Origin: Synechococcales cyanobacterium GL140_1_metabat_312
Lineage (GTDB): Bacteria > Cyanobacteriota > Cyanobacteriia > Leptolyngbyales > Leptolyngbyaceae
Length of the DNA: 64,000 bases
Direction of reading: 5' to 3'
NCBI GenBank assembly: GCA_025351345.1
Contig: JANXWB010000042.1
Coordinates: 24,129-88,128 of the forward strand
The notes below the pieces were generated by a model. The model was given only the letters and a program-made list of their open reading frames with translations. It had not been told where the DNA came from and ran no database searches. Made by a program: the position numbers and the translations under genes. This document shows, one piece after another, positions 45,505 through 55,218 of the stretch (position 1 is the first letter of the stretch; every line of letters starts with the position of its first letter).

Positions 45505-45855
45505 TTAAGCTTCAACTGCTACAGGCACTGCTTCCACCACTTCGTCTTCTTCCTCTTCCTTCTCAACGTCTTGTTTAACGGTCAAGTAACGAATCACATC
45601 TTCACTCAACCGCATGGCACGTTCCATGATGGCAACCATAGGACCGCCGCCTTTATAGTTCATTTGAATGTAAACGCCTTCACGTGCCTTACCAATTTCA
45701 TAAGCGAGGCGGCGTTTGCCACGGTGTTGCGTTTCGATAATTTCAGCGCCGTTTTCCTTCAACAAAGATTGATACTTTTCGATCGCTTGATCGACCGCAT
45801 CATCACCGATGTCTGGACGCAAAATGTACATCGTCTCGTAGATAAAATCTTTCAC
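45505..45855 (-). CDS. rpsF: 30S ribosomal protein S6
   Basis: 116 residues: [40 protein letters not shown] and [13 protein letters not shown] are the family core (1-97), followed by an acidic Glu/Val-rich tail of about 20 residues. Binds S18 and 16S rRNA. In many bacteria rpsF sits with rpsR; here it is alone, as is common in cyanobacteria. Confidence 0.97.
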   Translation of the reverse strand: MKDFIYETMYILRPDIGDDAVDQAIEKYQSLLKENGAEIIETQHRGKRRLAYEIGKAREGVYIQMNYKGGGPMVAIMERAMRLSEDVIRYLTVKQDVEKEEEEDEVVEAVPVAVEA

Positions 45856-46031
45856 AGAATTCTTTCTCCTTATGGTCTATCTGGCTTCTTCGACTGCGCC
45901 ATAAAAATTGGGCAGACCGTAAAAAAGCAAGGAGTAATCATAATAGCCGATCGCGAACACTTCTTCTGAATTTTTTCCTAGAACGTCCCGCTAACCTTTC
46001 TAGAGATTTTTCAGTTTCCAGGTTCCTGAAT

Positions 46032-46520
46032 TTAATAACGAGTCTGTGCTTCGCTCGCTTCCGATATCAACGGAATATTCGTATAGTTGCCCATCAACGC
46101 CAAAATCATCGAATAGATAGACACGCCAACGACCGCTGCACTCACAACAATACTCAACAAAGCACTGAACATCGTCATGGTCGGACCAAGCAAGTCGCCA
46201 ATCAATCCCGTCACCGACACTGCAATCCCAATCATTAACGATTGCATCGTGTGAAACCGGATAAATTGCTTAATATCAGTGTTGCGAACGACGAAGAAAA
46301 ATAGCCCAAAGAAAATGATCAGATTTGCGAAAGGCCCGAGGAACCTAGTGAGTGACATTGGAATAAATAGCAGTGGCGCTAGAACCGCGACGATCGGCAC
46401 ATTCGGTAAAAAGTTAGCCAGCAGTAAAATTGCTGGGATTCCTGCCATCAGAGAAATGGTGTAGGGCAATGCCGCAAAAATTCGTTCAGGAACGCTCAAG
46501 CTACTACCACGATAATTCAT
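46032..46520 (-). CDS. Tic20 family protein
   Basis: 162 residues from MNYRGSSLSVPERIF (AAAGAG upstream); the frame runs back to 46559. Four hydrophobic helices and the family start PERIFAALPYTISLM, plus FIRFHTMQSLMIGI. Cyanobacterial relative of the chloroplast inner-envelope translocon component Tic20. Localises to a membrane by prediction; function in cyanobacteria unproved. The window also holds a Tic22-like gene 33 kb away. Confidence 0.88.
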   Translation of the reverse strand: MNYRGSSLSVPERIFAALPYTISLMAGIPAILLLANFLPNVPIVAVLAPLLFIPMSLTRFLGPFANLIIFFGLFFFVVRNTDIKQFIRFHTMQSLMIGIAVSVTGLIGDLLGPTMTMFSALLSIVVSAAVVGVSIYSMILALMGNYTNIPLISEASEAQTRY

Positions 46521-46577
46521 CTCTTTGCCCTCAGTTCCCTGCTTTGTGATGTATCTCAAATCTTCCTTCAGGATACA

Positions 46578-46781
46578 TCATGAAATTTTAATCACCCGAA
46601 ATCCCATCTCACACTCAAACTGATCCGGCTGGTACGGGGATTCCATCACAATCGCCTGTCCGCACCGAAGCCGTCCATTCTCCCATCGTGGCTCGCCCGC
46701 TTGACTGGCCATCAGACAATGCTGACATATCTGTTGAATAGTAATTAACCGATCGCTCGTCGCCATGATCAGTCTTGCCAT
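46578..46781 (-). CDS. Small Cys-containing cyanobacterial protein
   Basis: 67 residues, with a first cysteine pair (ICQHC) and later single Cys in GRLRCGQAI and FECEMGFRV. Spacing suggests a zinc site with four ligands. I have seen similar CQHCLLA / ECEMGFRV patterns in other cyanobacteria but cannot name a family. Start ATG 46781 has GGGGG 5 bp upstream; ATG 46766 is an alternative. Reads toward the Tic20 gene and may be co-transcribed with it. Confidence 0.62.
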   Translation of the reverse strand: MARLIMATSDRLITIQQICQHCLMASQAGEPRWENGRLRCGQAIVMESPYQPDQFECEMGFRVIKIS

Positions 46782-47119
46782 ATTGCCCCCGTGCCAACGG
46801 CTAAAGAATCTTACAGCTCGAATTTTGGCTCTAACTTCAAATTTTTATTTCTCTATTCTTTCATTTTGCCAGCAGCAGCTTCTCCATGGGGTGACTTTAC
46901 ACACAATTTATAGATATTTCATAGATTTCATTACGGATCTGGCACACACGGATTCTTATCGCTGCACATTTATCGATCGATTTACCCAGTTTTTCGTTAT
47001 GATCTGAAGTCCTGGCATCCATCTTTTAATTTCTCTGCCTAAGTCACAACACGATTTAGGTGAATCGATTACTTTTCCTGTATTCATCCACCCTCATTCA
47101 GAAACTGGACGCTTTCCCC
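46782..47119. other. 338-bp gap upstream of glyA
   Basis: Divergent promoter region between the small Cys protein and glyA. AT-rich, with short TATGAT and TTTATAGATATTTCATAG blocks, but no paired -35/-10 with good spacing and no leader RNA fold that I recognise (no glycine riboswitch). The glyA reading frame is open from 47060 in this region. Confidence 0.35.
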
Positions 47120-48406
47120 GTGACCACGACTCCTAACTTTCTTGCCAAACATGACCCCGCGATCGCCGCTCTCATCGGCCAAGAACTCGATCGTCAACGC
47201 GATCATCTTGAACTCATTGCCAGCGAAAACTTTACCTCTCCAGCGGTAATGGAGGCGCAAGGTTCGGTCTTGACGAACAAATATGCGGAAGGCTTGCCTA
47301 CGAAGCGCTATTACGGCGGCTGCGAATTTGTCGATCAGATTGAACAAATTGCTATCGATCGGGTCAAAGAACTCTTCGGCGCAGCTCATGCCAACGTTCA
47401 GCCCCACTCCGGCGCACAGGCTAACTTTGCGGTCTTCTTGGGCTTACTCGAACCGGGCGACACCATCATGGGCATGGACCTGTCCCACGGCGGACACTTG
47501 ACCCACGGTTCCCCCGTCAACGTCTCCGGTAAATGGTTCAAGGTCGTTCAGTACGGCGTGAACAAAGAAACCGAACAGCTTGATTATGATGAGATCATGG
47601 CGATCGCGAAGGAACACAAACCGAAATTAATTATCTGTGGCTATTCCGCCTATTCCCGCACCATTCACTTTGACAAATTCCGTGCGATCGCGGATGAAGT
47701 AGGTGCTTACCTGATGGCCGACATTGCCCACATTGCGGGTCTCGTCGCCACAGGCCACCATCCAAACCCACTTCCCTATTGTGATGTAGTAACGACCACA
47801 ACGCACAAAACCCTTCGCGGACCTCGCGGGGGCTTGATCATGACCCGTGACGTAGAACTGGGTAAAAAGTTTGATAAATGCGTCTTTCCTGGCACCCAAG
47901 GTGGACCGTTGGAGCATGTGATTGCAGGAAAAGCCGTTGCCTTTGGGGAAGCGCTGAAGCCTGAGTTCAAAACTTACTGCGGCCAAGTTATTGTCAATGC
48001 TCAAGCCATGGGCAAACAGCTTCAGTCTCGCGGCTTTAAGCTTGTTTCTGGCGGCACGGACAATCATTTAATCTTGGTGGACCTGCAATCGATCGGGATG
48101 ACGGGTAAAATCGCTGATGCTCTTGTTAGTGCTGTTAACATCACCGCCAACAAAAATACTGTTCCCTTTGACCCAGCGTCGCCCTTTGTGACCAGCGGCA
48201 TTCGGTTAGGTGCAGCAGCAATGACCACCCGTGGCATGGGCGCGACGGAGTTTACTGAAATTGCCAATATTATTGCCGATCGACTTCTGAATCCTGAAGA
48301 TGATCAAATAGCAGCTGAGTGTTTACGTCGAGTTGCGGCCCTTTGTGCCCGATTCCCACTATATCCTCACCTCGGTTCTCCTGTCGCTGAACCCGTTTTA
48401 GTGTAA
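47120..48406 (+). CDS. glyA: Serine hydroxymethyltransferase
   Basis: 428 residues from GTG 47120 ([15 protein letters not shown]), which matches usual cyanobacterial lengths; the frame opens at GTG 47060 with 20 more residues of no homology. PLP enzyme converting serine and tetrahydrofolate to glycine. Motifs: [36 protein letters not shown] lysine in [14 protein letters not shown], and [11 protein letters not shown]. Photorespiratory and C1 metabolism. Single gene with terminator. Confidence 0.97.
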   Translation: MTTTPNFLAKHDPAIAALIGQELDRQRDHLELIASENFTSPAVMEAQGSVLTNKYAEGLPTKRYYGGCEFVDQIEQIAIDRVKELFGAAHANVQPHSGAQANFAVFLGLLEPGDTIMGMDLSHGGHLTHGSPVNVSGKWFKVVQYGVNKETEQLDYDEIMAIAKEHKPKLIICGYSAYSRTIHFDKFRAIADEVGAYLMADIAHIAGLVATGHHPNPLPYCDVVTTTTHKTLRGPRGGLIMTRDVELGKKFDKCVFPGTQGGPLEHVIAGKAVAFGEALKPEFKTYCGQVIVNAQAMGKQLQSRGFKLVSGGTDNHLILVDLQSIGMTGKIADALVSAVNITANKNTVPFDPASPFVTSGIRLGAAAMTTRGMGATEFTEIANIIADRLLNPEDDQIAAECLRRVAALCARFPLYPHLGSPVAEPVLV

Positions 48407-48432
48407 ATCTGACCTGAAAATCCATGATCTTG

Positions 48433-48465
48433 CGGAGATGGGAGACGATCGCATCTCCGTTTTTA
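48433..48465 (+). terminator. Intrinsic terminator of glyA
   Basis: CGGAGATG (48433-48440) pairs with CATCTCCG (48452-48459) and is followed by TTTTT. Strong. Confidence 0.88.
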
Positions 48466-48539
48466 TGTTCTAATCTTGGGAGGCCATCCCTAAATCTTTC
48501 TGCCTCCAGATAAAATTATCCTTTTCAATCCAGGTGTCA

Positions 48540-49601
48540 ATGCTGTCTCCTTGGTATCCCTTCTTAACCTTCTCTCTCTCGACCTCCGTGGTCCTTTTCG
48601 CCACTCCTTGGGTGAAAAAAATTGCACTCCAGTTGGGCTACGTTGATGCCCCCAATCCCCGAAAAGTTCATCAACGCCCCATGGTCCGTTTAGGCGGGGT
48701 CGCAATGTTTACGGGGTTCATGCTGGCGCTGCTAGTGGCTTGGCGCATCGGAGGATTTGGCGGGTTGAGACCTGATAAAGAACTCGAAATGTGGGGCGTA
48801 GCGGTAGGTGCAGTGGCCTATTTTACTATCGGGTTTTTGGATGACTTATTCAGTCTATCGCCATTCACTCGGTTGATCGCTCAAGTAATTGTTGCGATCG
48901 GGGCGTGGCAAATGGGCGTACAGATTAACTTTCTATCCGTTCCCGGTATGACCGATTTACCCGGTGGTCTGGCGCATTTACCCGATATTTTGAGCCTTGT
49001 GTTGACGGTGGTGTGGTTAGTTGGGATTACCAATGCCATTAACTGGATTGATGGTCTGGACGGATTGGCTGCTGGCGTTTCCGGCATCGCTTCCCTAGTG
49101 ATGATGATTACTTGTCTGGCGATGAATCAGCCCGCAGCGGCATTAGTGGCAGCGGCATTGGCGGGCTGTTGTTTGGGGTTCTTGCGATATAACTTTAACC
49201 CCGCTCAGATTTTTATGGGCGATGGTGGATCCTATTTTGTTGGATTTACGCTAGCAGGGGTCGGGGTCATTGGTTTGGTAAAGGGTGTAACGACGGTGGC
49301 GGTGTTGCTGCCACTAATTTTAGCCGTGCCTATTGTCGATATGTCAGCCGTTATTCTCGATCGAGTCTGTAGTGGTAAGTCTCCATTTATTGCGGACAAT
49401 CGTCATCTCCATCATCGTCTTTTGCAAGCAGGGTTATCCCATCGGCGCACTGTTTTATTTATCTACTCATTAACGCTTTGGGTGGGATGTCTAGCATTAG
49501 CGTTTTCAGGGATGCCTAATGGCTTTGGCTACGCTGCGATCGCCTCGGTGGTTTTGACTTTTGCGTCTTGGCGCGTTTGGCAGATTGCTAAGCAAGCCTA
49601 G
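48540..49601 (+). CDS. Undecaprenyl-phosphate GlcNAc-1-phosphate transferase (WecA/TagO type)
   Basis: 353 residues from ATG 48540 (AGGTG 5-6 bp upstream). About ten membrane helices and the MraY/WecA signatures: GYVDAPNPRKVHQRPMVRLG, the Asp pair in GFLDDLFSL, NAINWIDGLDGLAAG, FMGDGGSYFVGF and the cytoplasmic HLHHRLL loop. It starts lipid-linked polysaccharide synthesis. MraY itself is excluded by the HLHH and NRHLHHRL pattern of the WecA side. Upstream of cinA, same strand, but separated. Confidence 0.9.
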   Translation: MLSPWYPFLTFSLSTSVVLFATPWVKKIALQLGYVDAPNPRKVHQRPMVRLGGVAMFTGFMLALLVAWRIGGFGGLRPDKELEMWGVAVGAVAYFTIGFLDDLFSLSPFTRLIAQVIVAIGAWQMGVQINFLSVPGMTDLPGGLAHLPDILSLVLTVVWLVGITNAINWIDGLDGLAAGVSGIASLVMMITCLAMNQPAAALVAAALAGCCLGFLRYNFNPAQIFMGDGGSYFVGFTLAGVGVIGLVKGVTTVAVLLPLILAVPIVDMSAVILDRVCSGKSPFIADNRHLHHRLLQAGLSHRRTVLFIYSLTLWVGCLALAFSGMPNGFGYAAIASVVLTFASWRVWQIAKQA

Positions 49602-49659
49602 TTGCTAGAGAAGTTTGAGTGACTTGTAATTTTAGGACGAAATCTAAGAGTGGAGCATC

Positions 49660-50910
49660 ATGACGATCGCTGAAGTAATTAGTGTCGGGACAGAGATGCT
49701 GCTGGGGGATATTCTCAATTCCAATGCCCAGTATCTTGCGAAGGAATTGGCTAAGTTAGGAATCGCGCACTATTACCAAAGTACGGTTGGCGATAATCGT
49801 GAGCGTTTGAGTCGGACTATTTCGATCGCGGCAGAGCGTGCAAATTTAATTATTTTCACGGGTGGTCTAGGGCCAACGCCCGATGATTTAACTACTGAGA
49901 CAATTGCTCAGACGTTTAGGGTTGAGTTGATTGAAGACGCGGCTGTGATTGAGGATATTGCGAATAAATTTAAGATACGCGGTCGTCACATGACCGATAG
50001 CAATCGCAAGCAAGCCCAACGACCACTGGGGGCCGATATTCTCCCGAACCCGATCGGCACCGCGCCAGGAATAATCTGGGAACCGAAGCCAAATGTATTA
50101 ATTCTGACGTTTCCTGGTGTCCCGACTGAGATGAAGCGGATGTGGCAGGAGACGGCGGTGCCATTGCTACGATCGAAGGGCTGGGCCAGTGAGACTATTA
50201 TTTCCCGGACGCTACGATTTTGGGGCGTGTCTGAGTCGTCCTTGGCTGAGCAGGTTAGTGAGTATTTAGAGCAGTCCAATCCGACAGTGGCTCCCTATGC
50301 CAATAAAGGTGAAGTTAAGTTAAGGATTTCGGCAAAAGCGAAGACTGAGACTGAGGCGATCGCTTTGATTTCGCCTGTGGAAGCTCAATTGAGATTGATC
50401 TCTGGCATTAATTGTTACGGGGCAGATGAGGATTCCTTAGGGAGTGTGGTCGGTCAACTGTTACGCCAGAGAGGCCAAACCTTATCGGTTGCTGAATCTT
50501 GCACGGGTGGCGGCATTGGCCAACTTCTGACCACGACTTCTGGCAGTTCTGATTATTTTTGGGGCGGCATAATTTCCTATGACAATCGAGTTAAGGTTTC
50601 TCTTTTAGGCGTAGACCCAGCGCTTTTAGAAGCTGATGGAGCAGTCAGTTCGGCTGTGGCTGAGCAAATGGCCGCGGGAGTTCGCGATCGGCTTGGGACC
50701 GATTGGGGTTTGAGCGTAACAGGCATTGCGGGACCGAGCGGCGGAAGTGATATGAAACCTGTGGGGCTGGTGTATGTCGGAGTTTCGGGGCCAAATGGTA
50801 CGACGGCCCAAGCCTTTCAATTTGGCGATCGGGGCCGAGATTGGGTTCGACTAGTGACAATTTGCACAGCCTTGGATCTATTGCGTCGTCAGCTTATTCA
50901 GGGGATTTAG
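49660..50910 (+). CDS. cinA: CinA: competence/damage-inducible protein with NMN amidase domain
   Basis: 416 residues. N-terminal MoCF-like domain (1-170) with SVGTEMLLGDILNSN and FTGGLGPTPDDLTTE, a linking region, and a C-terminal PncC-type domain with VAESCTGGGIGQLLT, SGSSDYFWGG and TGIAGPSGG. Such proteins deamidate nicotinamide mononucleotide and hydrolyse ADP-ribose. GGAG 8 bp before the ATG. Full length, no fusion. Confidence 0.95.
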   Translation: MTIAEVISVGTEMLLGDILNSNAQYLAKELAKLGIAHYYQSTVGDNRERLSRTISIAAERANLIIFTGGLGPTPDDLTTETIAQTFRVELIEDAAVIEDIANKFKIRGRHMTDSNRKQAQRPLGADILPNPIGTAPGIIWEPKPNVLILTFPGVPTEMKRMWQETAVPLLRSKGWASETIISRTLRFWGVSESSLAEQVSEYLEQSNPTVAPYANKGEVKLRISAKAKTETEAIALISPVEAQLRLISGINCYGADEDSLGSVVGQLLRQRGQTLSVAESCTGGGIGQLLTTTSGSSDYFWGGIISYDNRVKVSLLGVDPALLEADGAVSSAVAEQMAAGVRDRLGTDWGLSVTGIAGPSGGSDMKPVGLVYVGVSGPNGTTAQAFQFGDRGRDWVRLVTICTALDLLRRQLIQGI

Positions 50911-51172
50911 CTTAGGTCTAGAGGATGATCTAAACCGAGAGTTAATTTTTATTCTCATAATTCGTGTAAATCGATCGGTTGATATGTAAATATTCCGTTA
51001 CAATGAGTTTAGAAATGCACAACAGATTCAAGATCCATGTCTTGGCTTTACTGCAATTTCTTGTTAAAATATAGTCTAAGGGTCTCCCTAATGTTCTGAA
51101 GGATTAAGTTTCCTTCAGTTATTTGTTACGGGCGAAGTTAGATTCAGGCAATATCAAAGAAGAGGTCTGTTC

Positions 51173-51304
51173 ATGGATTTCATTGACACACTGATGGATA
51201 AGCTCAAGGAACTCACCCAAAAAATAATCGATGCGCTGCTCGGCCCCGAGGTCCAGCCTGAGCGTGAGTTGATCCCTATCCCGGTAGATCGTTCTCGTTA
51301 CTAG
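51173..51304 (+). CDS. 43-residue amphipathic small protein
   Basis: MDFIDTLMDKLKELTQKII, then DALLGPEVQPERELIPIPVDRSRY, 43 residues. The first 24 residues make an amphipathic helix; the tail has an alternating Ile/Pro stretch and Arg-Tyr end. AGAGG 8 bp upstream. I recall similar short cyanobacterial proteins with a PIPV tail but cannot name one. The start region AGGTCTGTTCATG is identical over 13 bp to the one before the DedA gene 740 bp away. It lies alone between cinA and aroQ. Confidence 0.55.
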   Translation: MDFIDTLMDKLKELTQKIIDALLGPEVQPERELIPIPVDRSRY

Positions 51305-51349
51305 TAGATAAATCCTTAACGCGTACTTTGTTTGAGTCACGTATTCACA

Positions 51350-51790
51350 ATGCGTATTTTGGTTTTGCACGGCCCGAATTTAAATCTTTTAGGGAAACGA
51401 GAACCTGAAATCTATGGTTCTCATACTCTAGAAGACATTAACCGAGTCCTAGCTTCACAGGCAAATTTACTGGGAGTTGCATTAGATTGTTTCCAGTCAA
51501 ACCACGAAGGTGAATTGATTGATCTGATTCATTCAGCTCTAGGGACGCGAGAGGGAATTCTGATTAATCCAGGAGCCTACACTCACACTAGCGTTGGGCT
51601 ACGAGATGCCCTGTCGGGAGTTAACATTCCGACCGTTGAAGTTCATCTCAGCAACATTCATCGCCGTGAGGAGTTTCGCCACCATTCCTACATCGCTCCG
51701 ATCGCTGTGGGTCAAATTAGCGGTTTCGGGGCGGATAGTTATAGTTTAGGACTGGAAGCGTTGGTTAACCACTTAAGGTCAGTTCTGTAA
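51350..51790 (+). CDS. aroQ: Type II 3-dehydroquinate dehydratase
   Basis: 146 residues from ATG 51350. Third step of the shikimate pathway. All motifs are present: [22 protein letters not shown] with the catalytic Tyr loop, [26 protein letters not shown] with the catalytic His region, and [14 protein letters not shown]. Small dodecameric cytoplasmic enzyme. Single gene. Confidence 0.96.
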   Translation: MRILVLHGPNLNLLGKREPEIYGSHTLEDINRVLASQANLLGVALDCFQSNHEGELIDLIHSALGTREGILINPGAYTHTSVGLRDALSGVNIPTVEVHLSNIHRREEFRHHSYIAPIAVGQISGFGADSYSLGLEALVNHLRSVL

Positions 51791-51912
51791 AATCACCTAA
51801 ATTTAGTGACTAATATCTGTAATAGGACTCTAACAGTGTCATTTATGGCATTGACAGTCTGAGGAGTCCCGCGCAATCATGTTAACTAGTGAAGCTTTGT
51901 AAAGGTCTGTTC

Positions 51913-52584
51913 ATGTCGTTTGAGTTTCTCTCTCCTGAGATCATTGAGCAAATTGCTCAGAAGTATGGCTACTGGGCTGTTTTTTTTGGAATTTTCTTAG
52001 AGAATTTAGGACTGCCGATTCCGGGAGAGACTGTAACAATAGTGGGTGGATTTTTGGCAGGAAGCAATCAACTAGAATTCCAGTGGGTTCTATGTTGTGC
52101 GGCGTTGGGAGCAATACTAGGGGGCACGATCGGCTATTGGATTGGGGCAAAAGGTGGCTGGGCACTTTTTGCTAAGCTGGGTAAGCTGCTGCGTTTTCAA
52201 GAGAGCCAGTTGCAAGACGTCCGTCGAAAATTCGGAGAAAATGCGGGTAAAGCCGTGTTTTTCGGTCGATTTATTGCTCTGTTTCGAGTATTTGCTAGTC
52301 CATTGGCAGGAATTTCGGGAATGCCATTCTGGTCGTTCATGGTGTATAACGTCGCAGGTGCTGTAACGTGGGCGACAGTGATGGTTAGTCTTTCTTACTT
52401 TGCCGGTCAAGTGGTACCGCTTGAGAAGCTAATCGATTTCGCAACTCAATTTGCATTTGTGGCTCTGTTTTTGGTTGCCGTTGCGATCGGTCTTCCACTC
52501 TGGCTTGAATCTCGTAAGAAAGAAGAAATCCCTTCACCTTCGGTCATTGCCAAAGAGTCGGAAACGCACAACTCGGTTTCTTAA
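51913..52584 (+). CDS. DedA family (SNARE-associated/VTT) membrane protein
   Basis: 223 residues from ATG 51913 (AGGTCTGTTC precedes it). Conserved core: YWAVFFGIFLENLGLPIPGETV, GGFLAG, GGTIGYWIGAKGG, FFGRFIALFRVFASPLAGISGM with the re-entrant Arg motif, and a C-terminal helix. DedA proteins act as lipid scramblases or flippases for undecaprenyl phosphate and related lipids. Ends 42 bp before the cmpR stop, convergent. Confidence 0.92.
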   Translation: MSFEFLSPEIIEQIAQKYGYWAVFFGIFLENLGLPIPGETVTIVGGFLAGSNQLEFQWVLCCAALGAILGGTIGYWIGAKGGWALFAKLGKLLRFQESQLQDVRRKFGENAGKAVFFGRFIALFRVFASPLAGISGMPFWSFMVYNVAGAVTWATVMVSLSYFAGQVVPLEKLIDFATQFAFVALFLVAVAIGLPLWLESRKKEEIPSPSVIAKESETHNSVS

Positions 52585-52626
52585 AAATGTTGATTTGTAC
52601 AAATAGGACATAGAAAGTTTGTAATA

Positions 52627-53556
52627 CTAGTGCATTGCCTTAGCTAAGGCTTGTTCAATCGTTTGCTTTCCTTCATCAAGAATAAAATCAATGAATGCTT
52701 GAGCGGCGATCGAAATTTGTTTGCCGGATGGATAGACTAAGTACCAGTATTGCTGAATCGGGAAGCCTTCCACGTCCAAGATGACGAGGGGGCTTTCATT
52801 GTTTTCGAGGGCGAGGGTATGTTGGGAGAGGACTGAGATGCCTAGCCCGCCAACGATCGCGTGTTTAATTGCTTCGTTGCTCGTCAGATCCATGATTGTC
52901 GTGATGTCTATACGATTGTCACTGAAGAATTGTTCGACGATCGCCCTAGTCCCGGACCCAGACTCCCGCATAATCATCTGTTCTTCTGCAAGACGTTTAA
53001 GGGGAATACTTTTCTCCCGAGCGAGGGGATGCGATCGATTGGCCACGACAACGATCGGATTAGGCAAGATTGGCCGTAATTCAACATCCAGATCTCGCGG
53101 TGGACGGCCCGTGAAATATAGATCATCTTCATTATTAGCTAATCGCTTCATCACTTCGGCTTGGTTGGTAATCTCCAGGGAAAGCGTGATGCCGGGATGT
53201 TTTTTGTGGAAGGGTCCGAGAAGACGTGGGACAAAATATTTTGCCGTGGTGGTGGTGGAGAGGCGCAGTCGTCCTTTTTCCATGCCTTGTAGGTCGCTGA
53301 GGTGCATTTCAAGCTGGGCCACCCGATCAGCAATATCTCGGCTAGCCTCCAGCACGGATTGACCCGCTTCAGTCAGATAGAGACGTTTACCTATCTGATC
53401 AAAAAGCGGTAGGCCCATAGCTTTTGTCAATTGCTTAACCTGCTGGGAAACTGTGGGCTGAGTTAAGTTAAGCTCCTCTGCTGCACGGGTAAAACTACCG
53501 TGACGGGCGATCGCTTCGAGGATGTTGAGCTGATGTAATGTGGCTTGAGTCATCAT
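52627..53556 (-). CDS. cmpR: LysR-type regulator CmpR
   Basis: 309 residues from ATG 53556 (MMTQATLHQLNILEA; ATG 53553 is next to it, and the frame runs upstream to 53679 with a non-coding look). HTH at 20-50 (AAEELNLTQPTVSQQVKQL), then a substrate-binding fold with STTTTAKYFVPRLL and GSGTRAIVEQFF. CbbR/CmpR group rather than NtcB. Divergent from cmpA with 216 bp between; CmpR activates the bicarbonate transporter under low CO2 and responds to photorespiratory or Calvin-cycle metabolites. Confidence 0.9.
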   Translation of the reverse strand: MMTQATLHQLNILEAIARHGSFTRAAEELNLTQPTVSQQVKQLTKAMGLPLFDQIGKRLYLTEAGQSVLEASRDIADRVAQLEMHLSDLQGMEKGRLRLSTTTTAKYFVPRLLGPFHKKHPGITLSLEITNQAEVMKRLANNEDDLYFTGRPPRDLDVELRPILPNPIVVVANRSHPLAREKSIPLKRLAEEQMIMRESGSGTRAIVEQFFSDNRIDITTIMDLTSNEAIKHAIVGGLGISVLSQHTLALENNESPLVILDVEGFPIQQYWYLVYPSGKQISIAAQAFIDFILDEGKQTIEQALAKAMH

Positions 53557-53607
53557 CTGGCACTGCGAAAGGGCGCTATCTAACCCTAGACGGATACTAC
53601 ATACTCT

Positions 53608-53628
53608 ACCATATATAAAATCTATGGT
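53608..53628. promoter_or_regulatory. Inverted repeat ACCATA-N9-TATGGT in the cmpR-cmpA region
   Basis: Perfect six-base arms (53608-53613 and 53623-53628) about 50 bp upstream of the cmpR ATG. A TACC-N6-GGTA pair follows at 53659-53672. Such spaced inverted repeats suit LysR-type binding; CmpR autoregulation is the inference. Confidence 0.45.
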
Positions 53629-53717
53629 CTGTATCAGAAAGCAATACTTTTCTCTATTTACCAAAAGCGGTATGCTCAATATAGCAATAGAAAATACCTA
53701 TTTAAGTTTTGATAAGC

Positions 53718-53732
53718 ATAGATTTAATCTAT
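53718..53732. promoter_or_regulatory. Perfect palindrome ATAGATTTAATCTAT before cmpA
   Basis: A 15-base perfect palindrome, 40 bp ahead of the cmpA start, flanked by AAGC and GCTT with partial symmetry. Probably in or just after the cmpA promoter; candidate operator or 5'-UTR hairpin. Confidence 0.45.
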
Positions 53733-53772
53733 TTGCTTTCGTTGTTTTCTGATCTTCAAGGAAAAATTAGCT

Positions 53773-55116
53773 ATGCCATCGTTTCAGCGTCGTCAGTTCT
53801 TGTTTGCCATGGGCGCAGTTGCCGGGTCTGTTGCCTTAAAAGGTTGTATGGGGAATCCTCCCGATGAAAAATCCGGTGCCTCGAAGCAATCTGCACCGAA
53901 TGTCTCAACCGGATCTGGTCTTAAGGCAGGTGAAGAGCCAGAGGTGAAAACCGCAAAGTTGGGTTATCTTCCGATCGTGGAATCTGCGCCGCTTATCATT
54001 GCCTCGGTCAAAGGCTTTTTTGCTAAGTATGGAATGCCAGATGTAAAAGTTGAGAAACAAGCCAACTGGGGAGCGGCTCGCGATAACGTCAAAATTGGGT
54101 CCGGTGGTGGCGGGACTGATGGTGGACAATGGCAAATGCCTATGCCTTATTTGATAACCGATGGGGTTATTACCGATGGCAATAAAATCCCTATGTATGT
54201 CCTTTGTCAACTTAATACCCAAGGAAATGGCATTGCCTTAGCGAACAAGCACAAAGGTAAGAACGTTGGTCTAAAATTCGACCCGAAATACTTTGCTGAC
54301 TTGAAAGCGAGTGGAAACCGTTTTAAAGCTGCTTACACTTTCCCGAAATCCAATCAAGAATTCTGGATTCGATATTGGCTGGCGGCGAATGGTGTGGATC
54401 CCGATGAAATGGTGGACCTGCTGACAGTTCCAGCTTCGCAGACGGTGGCGGACATGAAGCGAGGTGCAATGGATGCGTTTAGTACGGGCGATCCTTGGCC
54501 AAACCGGATTGTTGCGGAAAACATTGGTTTTATTTCAGCCCTGAGTGGAGATCTTTGGCCTTCGCATCCAGAAGAGTACTTTGCGCTCCGGAAAGATTGG
54601 TCGGATAAGAATCCCAAAGCGACAAAAGCCCTGTTAAAAGCATTAATGGAAGCGCAACAATGGTGCGACAACTTCGATAATCGCAAAGAACTGGCCAGTA
54701 TTGTTTCTCAGCGGGAGTACTTTGGGGTTCCAGAAGCAGTGCTTGAAGGACCGTTGATGGGACGATACGATATGGGCGAAGGACGGAAAATTGACGATCG
54801 AAAACAAGCTGTTTTGTATTGGAAAGACTCGAAAGGGAGCACTTCCTATCCTTATCAAAGTCATGATCTGTGGTTCCTCACCGAAAGCCATCGATGGAAC
54901 TTCTTGGATAAGGCGCAGTATGAAACGGCAAAGGCTTTGATTCCTACGGTGAATCGTGAAGATATCTGGAAACAATGCGCTCAGGAAATTGGAATTCCAG
55001 CGGCTGATATTCCGACTAGCACATCCCGTGGAATTGAGGAATTCTTCGATGGGATAAAGTTCGACCCTGCTAATCCGGATACTTATCTTAAAGATGTCAA
55101 AATTAAGCGGGTTTAA
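53773..55116 (+). CDS. cmpA: Bicarbonate-binding lipoprotein CmpA
   Basis: 447 residues. Signal with twin arginine and lipobox ([20 protein letters not shown]), Pro/Ser-rich linker, then the NrtA/CmpA-type binding domain. CmpA rather than Nrt[27 protein letters not shown] and [13 protein letters not shown] are the CmpA versions, and the ligand segment is HPEEYFALR with Glu (E268) where NrtA has Lys in HPEK. As I recall, that Glu coordinates a calcium-bicarbonate pair. C-terminal [15 protein letters not shown] is intact. First gene of the operon. Confidence 0.93.
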   Translation: MPSFQRRQFLFAMGAVAGSVALKGCMGNPPDEKSGASKQSAPNVSTGSGLKAGEEPEVKTAKLGYLPIVESAPLIIASVKGFFAKYGMPDVKVEKQANWGAARDNVKIGSGGGGTDGGQWQMPMPYLITDGVITDGNKIPMYVLCQLNTQGNGIALANKHKGKNVGLKFDPKYFADLKASGNRFKAAYTFPKSNQEFWIRYWLAANGVDPDEMVDLLTVPASQTVADMKRGAMDAFSTGDPWPNRIVAENIGFISALSGDLWPSHPEEYFALRKDWSDKNPKATKALLKALMEAQQWCDNFDNRKELASIVSQREYFGVPEAVLEGPLMGRYDMGEGRKIDDRKQAVLYWKDSKGSTSYPYQSHDLWFLTESHRWNFLDKAQYETAKALIPTVNREDIWKQCAQEIGIPAADIPTSTSRGIEEFFDGIKFDPANPDTYLKDVKIKRV

Positions 55117-55218
55117 TTTGGTGGATACCTGGGGAGCAATTCCCAGGTTGATACTTTAAATCTATTGAAACAGATTGAACAAGATCTATTTTCGTCATTT
55201 TATCAGGAGACCTCAATC

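Noticed and set aside
47060..47119. Upstream extension of glyA
   Set aside because: No homology or ribosome site; GTG 47120 gives the usual length.
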